This document shows, piece by piece, positions 46,151 through 53,741 of a stretch of DNA of 64,000 nt. The notes under the pieces were generated by a model. The model worked only from the letters and a program-made list of their open reading frames with translations. It ran no database searches and was not told where the DNA came from. Made by a program: the position numbers and the translations under genes. Positions within the stretch are counted from its first letter, which is position 1; the number at the start of each line of letters is the position of its first letter. Origin of the DNA: Mycolicibacterium senegalense (lineage in GTDB: Bacteria; Actinomycetota; Actinomycetes; Mycobacteriales; Mycobacteriaceae); the NCBI RefSeq assembly GCF_019645875.1, contig NZ_CP081000.1, forward strand, positions 992,001 through 1,056,000, read 5' to 3'.

Positions 46151-47175
46151 GCCGGTTGCGGGTGCTGTGGCTGTCACCCTGGATGCGGCCGTTGGCCCGG
46201 GTCTACGCAGAAGCGCTGGGCGCCGCGGGAGCACAGGTTCTGTTGGTGACCTCCGACCAGCACCCGTCCTCGGATGGTCGGCGTGATTACGAGCTCGTCC
46301 TTGACCCGCGGCCCAAGCGCCTGCCCACCTGGCCGGATACCGCGCGGGCGGCATTGCGCGTCAAAGACTTCGCTCCCGATGTCGTGGTGTCCGAGCTGGT
46401 CCGGGACCCGCGTTGGCTGGCGTTCGCCCCCCGCGCGCCGCGGGTCGAACTCGTCCACGACGACCGCCCTCATGACGCCGGTGAGCTACGCCCGGGGTGG
46501 GAACGCGTGCTGTTCGGCTTCAGAGCCCGCGGTTCGCGGGCGTTGGCATTCAGCAGGTATGTCGCCGAGCAGGTCGGCGCTGACGAGATGGTCCCGCTCA
46601 CCAGCGATCTGGCCGATGCCGAGGTGCCGCCTTTCGTCTCCGCGGCACATCGTCGTGATTTCGTTCTGCTCGGCCGCCTCAACGGCTACAAGAACATCGA
46701 CGTGTGCTTGCAGGCGTGGCAGCAGCACACCGCGGGGCCGGACTGGGCCGGGGACAACCTCGTGCTGGTGGGCGACGGGGAATGGCGTGGGAGTCTGCCG
46801 GAACACGTGGTGTGGCAACGTAAGCCGTTCCGGTATGAGACCGTGATACCACTGCTGGCTCGGGCCAAGGGGTCGGTGGTTCACTACCGGCGGGCATCGC
46901 AGAGCGGGGTGCAGGTGCTGTCCATGCAGCTGGGGGTGGTTCCGATCGTGTCGACAGCCGGCGCGCTGCCGGAGTTCCAGCCGGCGGGCGAGCCGGCCAT
47001 AGGGATCGACGATGTGGACGGTCTGGCGCGGGCGTTCGACGCGCTCGCCGACGCTGACGCCGCGGCGGCGCGCGGCGCGGAAGCCGAAGCACATTATCGC
47101 CGAAGGCATTCCGCGGCAGTCGCGGCGCGACCGCTGTTGGAGGTGTTCAACCGGGCTGTCGAGCGGCGAGGCTGA
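46147..47175 (+). CDS. Glycosyltransferase, GT-B fold
   Basis: A 342-residue GT-B-type protein. LRVLWLSPWMRPLARVYAEALGAAGAQVLLVTS is the N-terminal Rossmann start; DFVLLGRLNGYKNIDVCLQAWQQH and VVHYRRASQSGVQVLSMQLGVVPIVSTAGALPEFQ form the donor side, where the usual E-x7-E is less clear than in its neighbours. Donor and acceptor are unknown. ATG overlaps the previous stop (ATGA). The last 29 bases overlap the convergent GT4 gene. Confidence 0.8.
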   Translation: MSRLRVLWLSPWMRPLARVYAEALGAAGAQVLLVTSDQHPSSDGRRDYELVLDPRPKRLPTWPDTARAALRVKDFAPDVVVSELVRDPRWLAFAPRAPRVELVHDDRPHDAGELRPGWERVLFGFRARGSRALAFSRYVAEQVGADEMVPLTSDLADAEVPPFVSAAHRRDFVLLGRLNGYKNIDVCLQAWQQHTAGPDWAGDNLVLVGDGEWRGSLPEHVVWQRKPFRYETVIPLLARAKGSVVHYRRASQSGVQVLSMQLGVVPIVSTAGALPEFQPAGEPAIGIDDVDGLARAFDALADADAAAARGAEAEAHYRRRHSAAVAARPLLEVFNRAVERRG

Positions 47176-48244
47176 GCCACAGCTCGGCAAGGTGTGCCCG
47201 CCACCCGGCGATGTCGAATGCCTCGGCACGTTGCCGGGCTGAGGCGGCCAGCTTGAGGCGTGACGCGTCGTCGGTGGTCAGCCGGTGCAGCGCGGCGGCC
47301 AGTGCCTGCCGATCGCCGGGGGGAACCAGAACTCCGTCGACGCCGTCGGTGACGGCCTCCGGAATGCCGCCGACGGGCGTGGTCAGTGGCACCACGCCGT
47401 GTGCCATGGCCTCCAGGATCGCCATCGGCAGGCCTTCGTCGTAGCTCGGCAACAGGAGAATGTCTGCGGCGCTGAGAAGTTGGTCGCGCTCGGGTGGTTC
47501 GATCCAGCCGGGAACCTCGATCACGTCGGCCAGGCCACGTGCGGTCACGAGCGCGCGCACCTGATCCACCTCCCCGTCGCCGGCCAGCACGACGCGCAGC
47601 TGAGTTCGGGTGTCTGCGGGCAGCAGGCCGACAGCGTGCACGAGGTCGTAGGTTCCCTTGCGCTGTCCCAGCCGGCCGAGCGCCACCGCGGTCAGCGGCC
47701 GCGCTGCCGCAACGCGCCGGGATTCGACGGCCGGAACGACGACGGGGTTGGGAAACACCTCGACTTTGGCCTCCGGAAGCTCGAGGCTGCGCCGATACTG
47801 CTGGGCCAGTGAACGGCCCAGAACCAGCCATCGGTCGGCGGGCAGCGCCGCGCGCACCAGACGGCGGACAACGGCGGGCAGGGGATCCAGCCAGCCGGAG
47901 AAGTCGAAGCTGTGGCCGTGCACGACCGCCGGGATGCCGCGTAGCCGGGCGGCCATGAGAGGCAGGGACTTCCGTACCACACTGCCGCCATGCGACAGGT
48001 GTACGTGCACCAAGTCGGCACGCCCGCACATGATCAGCGCGACTGCCATTGCCATGCCGCGGATTCCGACCCACAACCTCGTCATGACCGCGGCGTCGAC
48101 GAACGTCGGCACTGCGGTGATCGTGAATCGCGGATCGGGATCGTCCACCATCAGGCGCATCACCGAGGCCATGCCACCCCGGCTGGCCGGACCCGCCGGC
48201 GCGGGCCCGACGGTCAGGATGCGCACCTGGGTTTTGGTCGCCAC
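47147..48244 (-). CDS. Glycosyltransferase family 4 protein
   Basis: A 365-residue GT4 enzyme. VRILTVGPAPAGPASRGGMASVMRLM starts the acceptor domain (with the G-G-M loop), HVHLSHGGSVVRKSLPL follows, and the donor domain has VALGRLGQRKGTYDLVHAV and LPSYDEGLPMAILEAMAHGVVPLTTPVGGIPEAVTDGVDGVLVPPGD with E-x7-E. Starts at GTG 48244. It is transcribed leftward from the 385-base intergenic region shared with the polyprenyl sugar transferase gene. Specificity unknown. Confidence 0.88.
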   Translation of the reverse strand: MATKTQVRILTVGPAPAGPASRGGMASVMRLMVDDPDPRFTITAVPTFVDAAVMTRLWVGIRGMAMAVALIMCGRADLVHVHLSHGGSVVRKSLPLMAARLRGIPAVVHGHSFDFSGWLDPLPAVVRRLVRAALPADRWLVLGRSLAQQYRRSLELPEAKVEVFPNPVVVPAVESRRVAAARPLTAVALGRLGQRKGTYDLVHAVGLLPADTRTQLRVVLAGDGEVDQVRALVTARGLADVIEVPGWIEPPERDQLLSAADILLLPSYDEGLPMAILEAMAHGVVPLTTPVGGIPEAVTDGVDGVLVPPGDRQALAAALHRLTTDDASRLKLAASARQRAEAFDIAGWRAHLAELWLSLAARQPG

Positions 48245-48629
48245 CGCGCAATTATGGCAAACGACGTGGTGTATTGCGACACGTGGCGTTGCGTATTCCG
48301 CCGGGGCGGCCCGATTGGGGGCGGAACACCGCTGAGTCGGGTGTGCTGGACCTCGCGGGGTGGTGACAAATCTGCCGCGGTGCGTCCATGCCCTTCGGCT
48401 GGCGGTCGATGTTGAGGACGAACTCCCGTCAATTCTCTGATATTTGCCATTAAGTCAAATACGCAGGTGATCGAGCTGAAAGTGGATTTGCACTACCAGA
48501 TTGCAGCAATCACGTAGGTGGTCTGTAGGTGATTCCTGTCACATATCGCCATCCGGCGCTGCTATCTGAGCTTCGGATGGTGCAAGCTTAGCCCGTTCTT
48601 ATATTGATTCGCTAAGGAGCGGCGCCGTT
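48245..48629. other. Intergenic region with hairpin and possible promoter
   Basis: This 385-base region separates divergent genes. It is AT-richer than its surroundings from about 48430. CCATCCG (48549-48555) pairs with CGGATGG (48574-48580) around an 18-base spacer. TATATT at 48600-48605 could be a -10 element, giving a short leader before the ATG at 48630, which has a strong AAGGAG site. No coding frame of merit is seen. Confidence 0.5.
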
Positions 48630-50147
48630 ATGAGCCTTCATGAGCTGGCTGCGTCACACGACTTGGTGAAATCAGCAACGAATCGTGCATCGGCCGCGCC
48701 CATTGCTGAGCCTGGCTTACTACCGGTCCGGAACCGGCGCTCGTGGCAGCGTCGCTACGCGCGCTGGTTGCTGTTGACGGACGCGTTCGTGGTGGCTGCG
48801 GTTGTCGCGCTGGCGCAAACCCTCAGGTTCGGGTCGATGACCGGCGAGAGCGTCGCCTACACCAATGTCGACTACGCGTTCGTGTCGGCGGTGATCTTCG
48901 CGGCCTGGTTGGTGGCGCTGACGTTTCAACGGAGCCGAGCCGTGCAGGTGCTGGGCCACGGCGTCGAGGAGTACCGCCGAGTGTGGACGGCCACGTTGGC
49001 CGTCTTCGCGATCGTCGCGGTGATCTCGGCGATGTTCCGGTTCGACATCGCCCGCGGCTACCTCGCCCTGGCCCTGCCGCTCGGGTTGGTCGCGCTGACC
49101 TTCAACCGAATGATGAGCCGCCGGTACGTCGCCGCCCGGCGGCGTGACGGCGCTTTCGTCAACGCGGTGCTCGCCGTCGGCCACCTCAGCTCGGTGCGCG
49201 CTCTGGTGAGGTCGCTGGCGCGGCATCCGCAGGACGGATACCGAGTGGTCGGCGTGTGCGTGCCCGGCGGTGACGGGGTGCAGATACCGGCGGTCGACGG
49301 AATCCCTACCTATCAGCACCACGGTGACATCGTCGGCACGGTGATCCAGTCCGGGGCCGATACGGTGGCGTTGACCTCCGGCCATTTGAGTCCCGACGAA
49401 ATTCGCGACCTCTCATGGCAATTGGAGAAGCTGGACGTCGATCTGGTGGTGTCGTCGGGTATCGCGGGTGTCGCCGGTCCCCGGCTCATGGTGCGTCCGG
49501 TCGGCGGCTTACCGCTGATCCATGTGGACAAGCCGCAGTACGAGGGCGCCAAGCAGTTCCGCAAGCGGGCCTTCGATGTGTGCTTCGCGACGAGTGCTCT
49601 GGTGATCGCGGCGCCGGTGATGCTGGCGGCGGCACTGGCCATCAAGCTGACCAGCCGGGGCCCGGTGTTGTACAAGGCGGAGCGGATCGGCCTCGACGGT
49701 GTCCCGTTCATGATGTTCAAGTTCCGCAGCATGGTGGTCGACGCCGATCAGCGGCTGACCGAGCTCGCCGGCCGCGACGACGGCAACGGCGTGCTGTTCA
49801 AGATGCGCCGCGATCCGCGCGTGACGCCGGTGGGCAGGCTGCTGCGGCGCTACAGCATCGACGAACTGCCCCAGTTCATCAACGTGCTTCGCCGGGAGAT
49901 GAGCGTCGTCGGCCCGCGGCCTCCGCTGCGCGCCGAGGTCGACTGCTACGACTTCCAGGTCCGGCGGCGGATGTTGGTGCCCCCCGGTGTAACCGGGCTG
50001 TGGCAGGTCAGCGGGCGTTCGGACCTGTCGTGGGAGGACTCTGTGCGGCTGGATCTGTCATACGTCGAGAATTGGTCGATGGTAGGAGATCTTGTCATCA
50101 TCGCCAGTACGGTGAAGGCCGTCGCGCTGGGTTCCGGTGCGTACTGA
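48630..50147 (+). CDS. Polyprenyl-phosphate sugar-1-phosphate transferase, initiating enzyme
   Basis: A 505-residue WbaP/CpsE-type enzyme that starts repeat-unit synthesis by moving a sugar-1-phosphate to a polyprenyl phosphate. Four N-terminal membrane helices lead to a soluble Rossmann-like region (about 175-290), then a fifth hydrophobic segment (FDVCFATSALVIAAPVMLAAALAIKL) and the catalytic bacterial sugar transferase domain: YKAERIGLDGVPFMMFKFRSMVVDAD, DELPQFINVLRREMSVVGPRPPL, PPGVTGLWQVSGRSDLSWED. The length fits the full PHPT family. ATG with AAGGAG. It is followed after four bases by the aminotransferase gene. Confidence 0.92.
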   Translation: MSLHELAASHDLVKSATNRASAAPIAEPGLLPVRNRRSWQRRYARWLLLTDAFVVAAVVALAQTLRFGSMTGESVAYTNVDYAFVSAVIFAAWLVALTFQRSRAVQVLGHGVEEYRRVWTATLAVFAIVAVISAMFRFDIARGYLALALPLGLVALTFNRMMSRRYVAARRRDGAFVNAVLAVGHLSSVRALVRSLARHPQDGYRVVGVCVPGGDGVQIPAVDGIPTYQHHGDIVGTVIQSGADTVALTSGHLSPDEIRDLSWQLEKLDVDLVVSSGIAGVAGPRLMVRPVGGLPLIHVDKPQYEGAKQFRKRAFDVCFATSALVIAAPVMLAAALAIKLTSRGPVLYKAERIGLDGVPFMMFKFRSMVVDADQRLTELAGRDDGNGVLFKMRRDPRVTPVGRLLRRYSIDELPQFINVLRREMSVVGPRPPLRAEVDCYDFQVRRRMLVPPGVTGLWQVSGRSDLSWEDSVRLDLSYVENWSMVGDLVIIASTVKAVALGSGAY

Positions 50148-50151
50148 GCCG

Positions 50152-51492
50152 ATGATGTCGCGCCGGACGTTCGAGCGGTCCAACCAGCTGCAGGCCAAGC
50201 TTCACGACATGGTGCCCGGCGGGGCCCACACCTATGCCCGCGGCGCTGACCAGTACCCGGAGCACATGTCGCCGATCCTGGTGCGGGGCAACGGATGCCG
50301 GGTCTGGGATGCCGACGGTAACGAGTACGTCGAGTACGGAATGGGTCTGCGTTCGGTCACTTTGGGGCATGCGTATCCGCCCGTGAACGATGCGGTCCGA
50401 GCAGCGATCTCCGACGGCATCAGCTTCAGCCGGCCAACCGTGCACGAGCTCGCCGCTGCCGAGGATTTTCTGCGTCTGGTCCCGGGTGCCGACATGGTCA
50501 AGTTCGCGAAGAACGGATCTGACGTCACCACCGCTGCGGTGAAGTTGGCCCGCGCTGTCACGGGCCGGACCGGGATCGCGATCTGCGACCAGCCGTTCTT
50601 CTCGACCGATGACTGGTACATCGGTACCACTGCGATGGCGGCGGGGATTCCCGAGGCGGTCGCCGGCGAAACGGTGCGCTTTCCCTACGGGGACCTGCCT
50701 GCACTGGAGGAATGCCTGCGCCACAACGACATTGCCTGCGTGGTCATGGAGGCGGCGACCGCCACGGCCGAACCTGCCCCCGGCTATCTCGCGGCAGTCC
50801 GGGAACTGTGCGACCGTACCGGGGCCCTGCTGATCTTCGACGAGATGATCACCGGCTTCCGGTGGTCGGCCGGAGGGGCCCAGGCGGTATACGGAGTCAG
50901 GCCCGACCTCTCGTGCTGGGGGAAGGCCATGGGCAACGGGTTCCCGTTGTCCGCACTGGCCGGCAAGCGGGAATTCATGGAACTGGGCGGGTTGCGAACC
51001 GACCGTGACCGGGTGTTCCTGTTATCCACCACCCACGGCCCCGAGACCGCGTCACTGGCCGCCTTCCGGGCGGTGGCCCGCGCGTATACCGACGACGATC
51101 CGATCGCACGGATGGAGCACGCCGGTCGGCTCTTGCAGCAAGGGGTTTCGGAGGCGGTGGCCGAGCAGGGGTTGTCGCAGTATGTGCAAGTCGTGGGCCG
51201 GCCGTCGTGTCTGGTGTATGTAACTCGCGACGCCCAACTCGCGCCGTCTCAGGAATATCGAACCTTGTTCCTGCAAGAACTCCTGCACCACGGCGTACTC
51301 GGGCAGTCGTTCGTCACCTCGGCTGCTCACGACGACGCCGCCGTGGCGCACACGATCGAGGCTGTGCGGTCGGCGCTCGGCGTGTACCGCCGTGCTATCG
51401 AGCAGCAATCGGTGCACGGGCTGTTGGCCGGCCGGCCGGTGGCCCCCGCGATCCGGCGGTCGGCCCATCCCCGTCGGCTGACAGACAAGTAG
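50152..51492 (+). CDS. Class III aminotransferase, glutamate-1-semialdehyde aminomutase-like
   Basis: A 446-residue PLP enzyme. It resembles HemL: VPGGAHTYARGADQYPEHMSPILVRGNGCRVWDADGNEYVEYGMGLRSVTLGHAYPPV, FAKNGSDVTTAAVKLARAVTGR, LLIFDEMITGFR and the Schiff-base lysine in CWGKAMGNGFPLSALAG. No tetrapyrrole genes surround it; instead it follows the initiating sugar transferase by four bases. It may aminate or mutate a keto sugar or an unusual side-chain precursor of the polysaccharide. Start ATG 50152; GTG 50137 is possible. Confidence 0.88.
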   Translation: MMSRRTFERSNQLQAKLHDMVPGGAHTYARGADQYPEHMSPILVRGNGCRVWDADGNEYVEYGMGLRSVTLGHAYPPVNDAVRAAISDGISFSRPTVHELAAAEDFLRLVPGADMVKFAKNGSDVTTAAVKLARAVTGRTGIAICDQPFFSTDDWYIGTTAMAAGIPEAVAGETVRFPYGDLPALEECLRHNDIACVVMEAATATAEPAPGYLAAVRELCDRTGALLIFDEMITGFRWSAGGAQAVYGVRPDLSCWGKAMGNGFPLSALAGKREFMELGGLRTDRDRVFLLSTTHGPETASLAAFRAVARAYTDDDPIARMEHAGRLLQQGVSEAVAEQGLSQYVQVVGRPSCLVYVTRDAQLAPSQEYRTLFLQELLHHGVLGQSFVTSAAHDDAAVAHTIEAVRSALGVYRRAIEQQSVHGLLAGRPVAPAIRRSAHPRRLTDK

Positions 51493-51493
51493 G

Positions 51494-51841
51494 TCAGCGG
51501 TGGTGAGCCCGGTGTGTCAGGAGGCGGTCCGACCCTCGCCCATCTCGTCGTGGTGCCGGTGGCAGCGGCGTGAACTGGTCCTGCCTCACGGCCAGGCCGT
51601 CGGAGCCGCGCCGCATCAGGATCAGCGACCCGATGGCGAGCACAGGCCAGATCTGCCACACCCAGTGGGCGGTGAGTTGGGACTGCAGAAACCAGTACAG
51701 CGCGATGATGGTGGACCAGGTGCCGCTCGAGACGTAGAAACGAGCATCGTCATTGGTGGCCCAGTTGGGGTTGCGTCTCAACTGCCAACGCCACGCGAGC
51801 AATCCGGCGACGGCGACGAGGACAGCGATCGTCGAGCTCAT
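51494..51841 (-). CDS. Small hypothetical membrane protein
   Basis: A 115-residue protein with an N-terminal hydrophobic segment (STIAVLVAVAGLLAWRW) and a second region of about 35 hydrophobic residues (TWSTIIALYWFLQSQLTAHWVWQIWPVLAIGSLILMRRG) that would give two helices, then a basic proline/arginine tail. I do not recognise a family. I start at the ATG at 51841; the open frame extends upstream to 52087 but that part is arginine-rich and not membrane-like. It is convergent with the aminotransferase gene, one base apart. Confidence 0.55.
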   Translation of the reverse strand: MSSTIAVLVAVAGLLAWRWQLRRNPNWATNDDARFYVSSGTWSTIIALYWFLQSQLTAHWVWQIWPVLAIGSLILMRRGSDGLAVRQDQFTPLPPAPRRDGRGSDRLLTHRAHHR

Positions 51842-52559
51842 GAGCCTGCGATCATTTCGACTCGCCCCCTTGCCGCTACGGCCAGCGTTGGAACCAATGT
51901 ACGCGCACAGCCCGCGGGAAACCGGGCGATGGGTGCGATCCTGATGCGCCACTTTGCTGTGCGTTCTCGGCCCGGGTGGGGTTCGACACCGGTTCGAGCG
52001 GTCGCTGTGCGTCCGGCGGGCGCTGATGAATATCAGTCTGGCACAGCGGTTTCCGGAAAGGTTTCGTCGGGCGTTGACGGAAACCACTGCCGGTCAGGGT
52101 AACTCGTCTCCCATGAAAGTGATATGAGGTGGGTGTGACCGGATTCCGGCGCATGTGGCGGAGCGGGGCCATTCCCGCTATGGCAAATTCCGGACGGGCA
52201 AGGATCGATTTGATGGAATAAATCGAGCAATTCTGCAGTGAAGGAAGTTTAGTTCGCCAATATGTGCGGTTCCCGATAGTGGGAACCGGTGGGTGTATCG
52301 GGGTTCGGTCACGCCAGGGGTCTCGGACGCCACCGGCGGTTCACCGCTTGCGCGCACTGCAGTGCGGATCATTAACGTTGGTAATCAAGATGATTGACCG
52401 ATTCGACGGCATCGGCCGTTGCGTCGGCGAAACCTCTGTCTGAGGTGAAATTACTGCACTTCGGTTTCGGTGTGGTACCTGCCACATCGTGTATGGAACC
52501 GGTTATAAAGTTTGCTAACGTATCAATTCATAATTAATCGAGCTCGAGTCAGGGTGGGC
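51842..52559. other. Long non-coding region upstream of alkB
   Basis: About 700 bases without a convincing gene; short open frames here are arginine-rich and lack start signals. GC content drops towards the 3' end. An eight-base inverted repeat CGGTTCCC (52267-52274) / GGGAACCG (52281-52288) with a six-base spacer is present. The last 60 bases contain AT-rich stretches (GGTTATAAAGTTTGC, TTCATAATTAATCG) suited to a promoter for the alkB-like gene. Confidence 0.5.
52267..52288. promoter_or_regulatory. Inverted repeat in the alkB upstream region
   Basis: Perfect eight-base arms with a GATAGT centre, 270 bases upstream of the alkB-like gene. It could be an operator for a dimeric regulator or a leader hairpin. 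Confidence 0.35.
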
Positions 52560-53741
52560 ATGCAATCCGGTTCAAGTGCGCCATGTAGCGATTCTGGCAA
52601 GCTATTGATCCGGGTAACCGGGAAAGATCCCAAGCGCTATATGTGGCTACTCGCCGCGTTGGTTCCGTGCCTGGTGATGCTGTCCTGGCTCATGGTGTTC
52701 ACGACCGGGCTCAGTTGTTTCTGGTGGTTGGGGCCGGCGCTGACATTCGCGGTGGTGCCGATCCTGGACCACATTGTCGGGACGGACCGCAGCAGTCCGT
52801 CCGATGCCGGCTACGTCGACCTCGAACGCGACCATTGGTACCGCTGGGTGACCTACCTCTATCTACCCAACCAGTACCTGTCGTTGATATTCGCGTGCTG
52901 GTTGGTCAGCGGCGGCGGTTGGGTCGTGATGTCAGACGTCGACCGGGTCGGCCTCATGGTGACCGTGGGCATCGTGGGCGGTATCGGTATCAACGCCGCC
53001 CACGAGTTGGGGCACAAGAACGCTCGCCGGGAACGACGGCTGAGCAAGATCGCCCTGGCTCAAACGTGCTACGGCCACTTCTTCGTCGAACACAATCGTG
53101 GTCACCATGTCCGTGTCGCCACGCCGGATGATCCCGCCAGTGCGCTGATGGGGCAGAACGTCTACCGCTTCATGGGCCGGTCGGTGATCGGTGGGCTTCG
53201 CTCGGCGTGGGCGTTGGAATCGCGCCGCTTCACCCGCCTCGGACAGTCACCGTGGACGTTGAAGAACAACGTGCTGAATTCGTGGCTGATGAGTGTCGCG
53301 TTGTTCGCCGGATTGGCGGTCTGGTTCGGGCCGGTGGTGCTGCCCATGCTCGGCGGGCAGGCGATCGTCGGCATCTGCCTACTCGAATCGGTGAACTACA
53401 TCGAGCACTACGGGCTGCGCCGGGAGGTGCTGCCCAGCGGTCGATACGAGCGGGTGTCGGCACGGCACAGCTGGAACAGCAACACGCTGGTCACCAACGT
53501 CTTCCTCTTTCACCTGCAGCGTCACTCCGATCACCACGCCAACCCACAGCGCCGCTACCAACAACTGCGCAGTGTGCAAGAAGCTCCGCAGCTGCCCGCC
53601 GGGTACGGAACCATGCTGGTGCTGTCGCTCATCCCGCCGTTGTGGCGGCGTGTCATGGATCCCCGAGTGCTCGCGCACTACTCGGGCCGGGTCGATCTGG
53701 CCGCGGTCGACTGGGACCGTTACCGAATGCGTGCGGTATGA
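52560..53741 (+). CDS. AlkB-type membrane di-iron hydroxylase
   Basis: A 393-residue integral membrane enzyme of the alkane 1-monooxygenase family, which inserts oxygen into terminal carbons of alkyl chains. The histidine boxes are complete: HELGHK (about 149-154), EHNRGHHVRVATPDDPAS (about 177-194), the NYIEHYG motif (279-285) and LQRHSDHH (319-326). Six hydrophobic segments are visible. I start at the ATG at 52560, with AGGG five bases upstream; GTG 52554 and earlier in-frame starts are possible. The gene overlaps the next by four bases. No rubredoxin gene, the usual electron donor, is adjacent. Confidence 0.92.
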   Translation: MQSGSSAPCSDSGKLLIRVTGKDPKRYMWLLAALVPCLVMLSWLMVFTTGLSCFWWLGPALTFAVVPILDHIVGTDRSSPSDAGYVDLERDHWYRWVTYLYLPNQYLSLIFACWLVSGGGWVVMSDVDRVGLMVTVGIVGGIGINAAHELGHKNARRERRLSKIALAQTCYGHFFVEHNRGHHVRVATPDDPASALMGQNVYRFMGRSVIGGLRSAWALESRRFTRLGQSPWTLKNNVLNSWLMSVALFAGLAVWFGPVVLPMLGGQAIVGICLLESVNYIEHYGLRREVLPSGRYERVSARHSWNSNTLVTNVFLFHLQRHSDHHANPQRRYQQLRSVQEAPQLPAGYGTMLVLSLIPPLWRRVMDPRVLAHYSGRVDLAAVDWDRYRMRAV

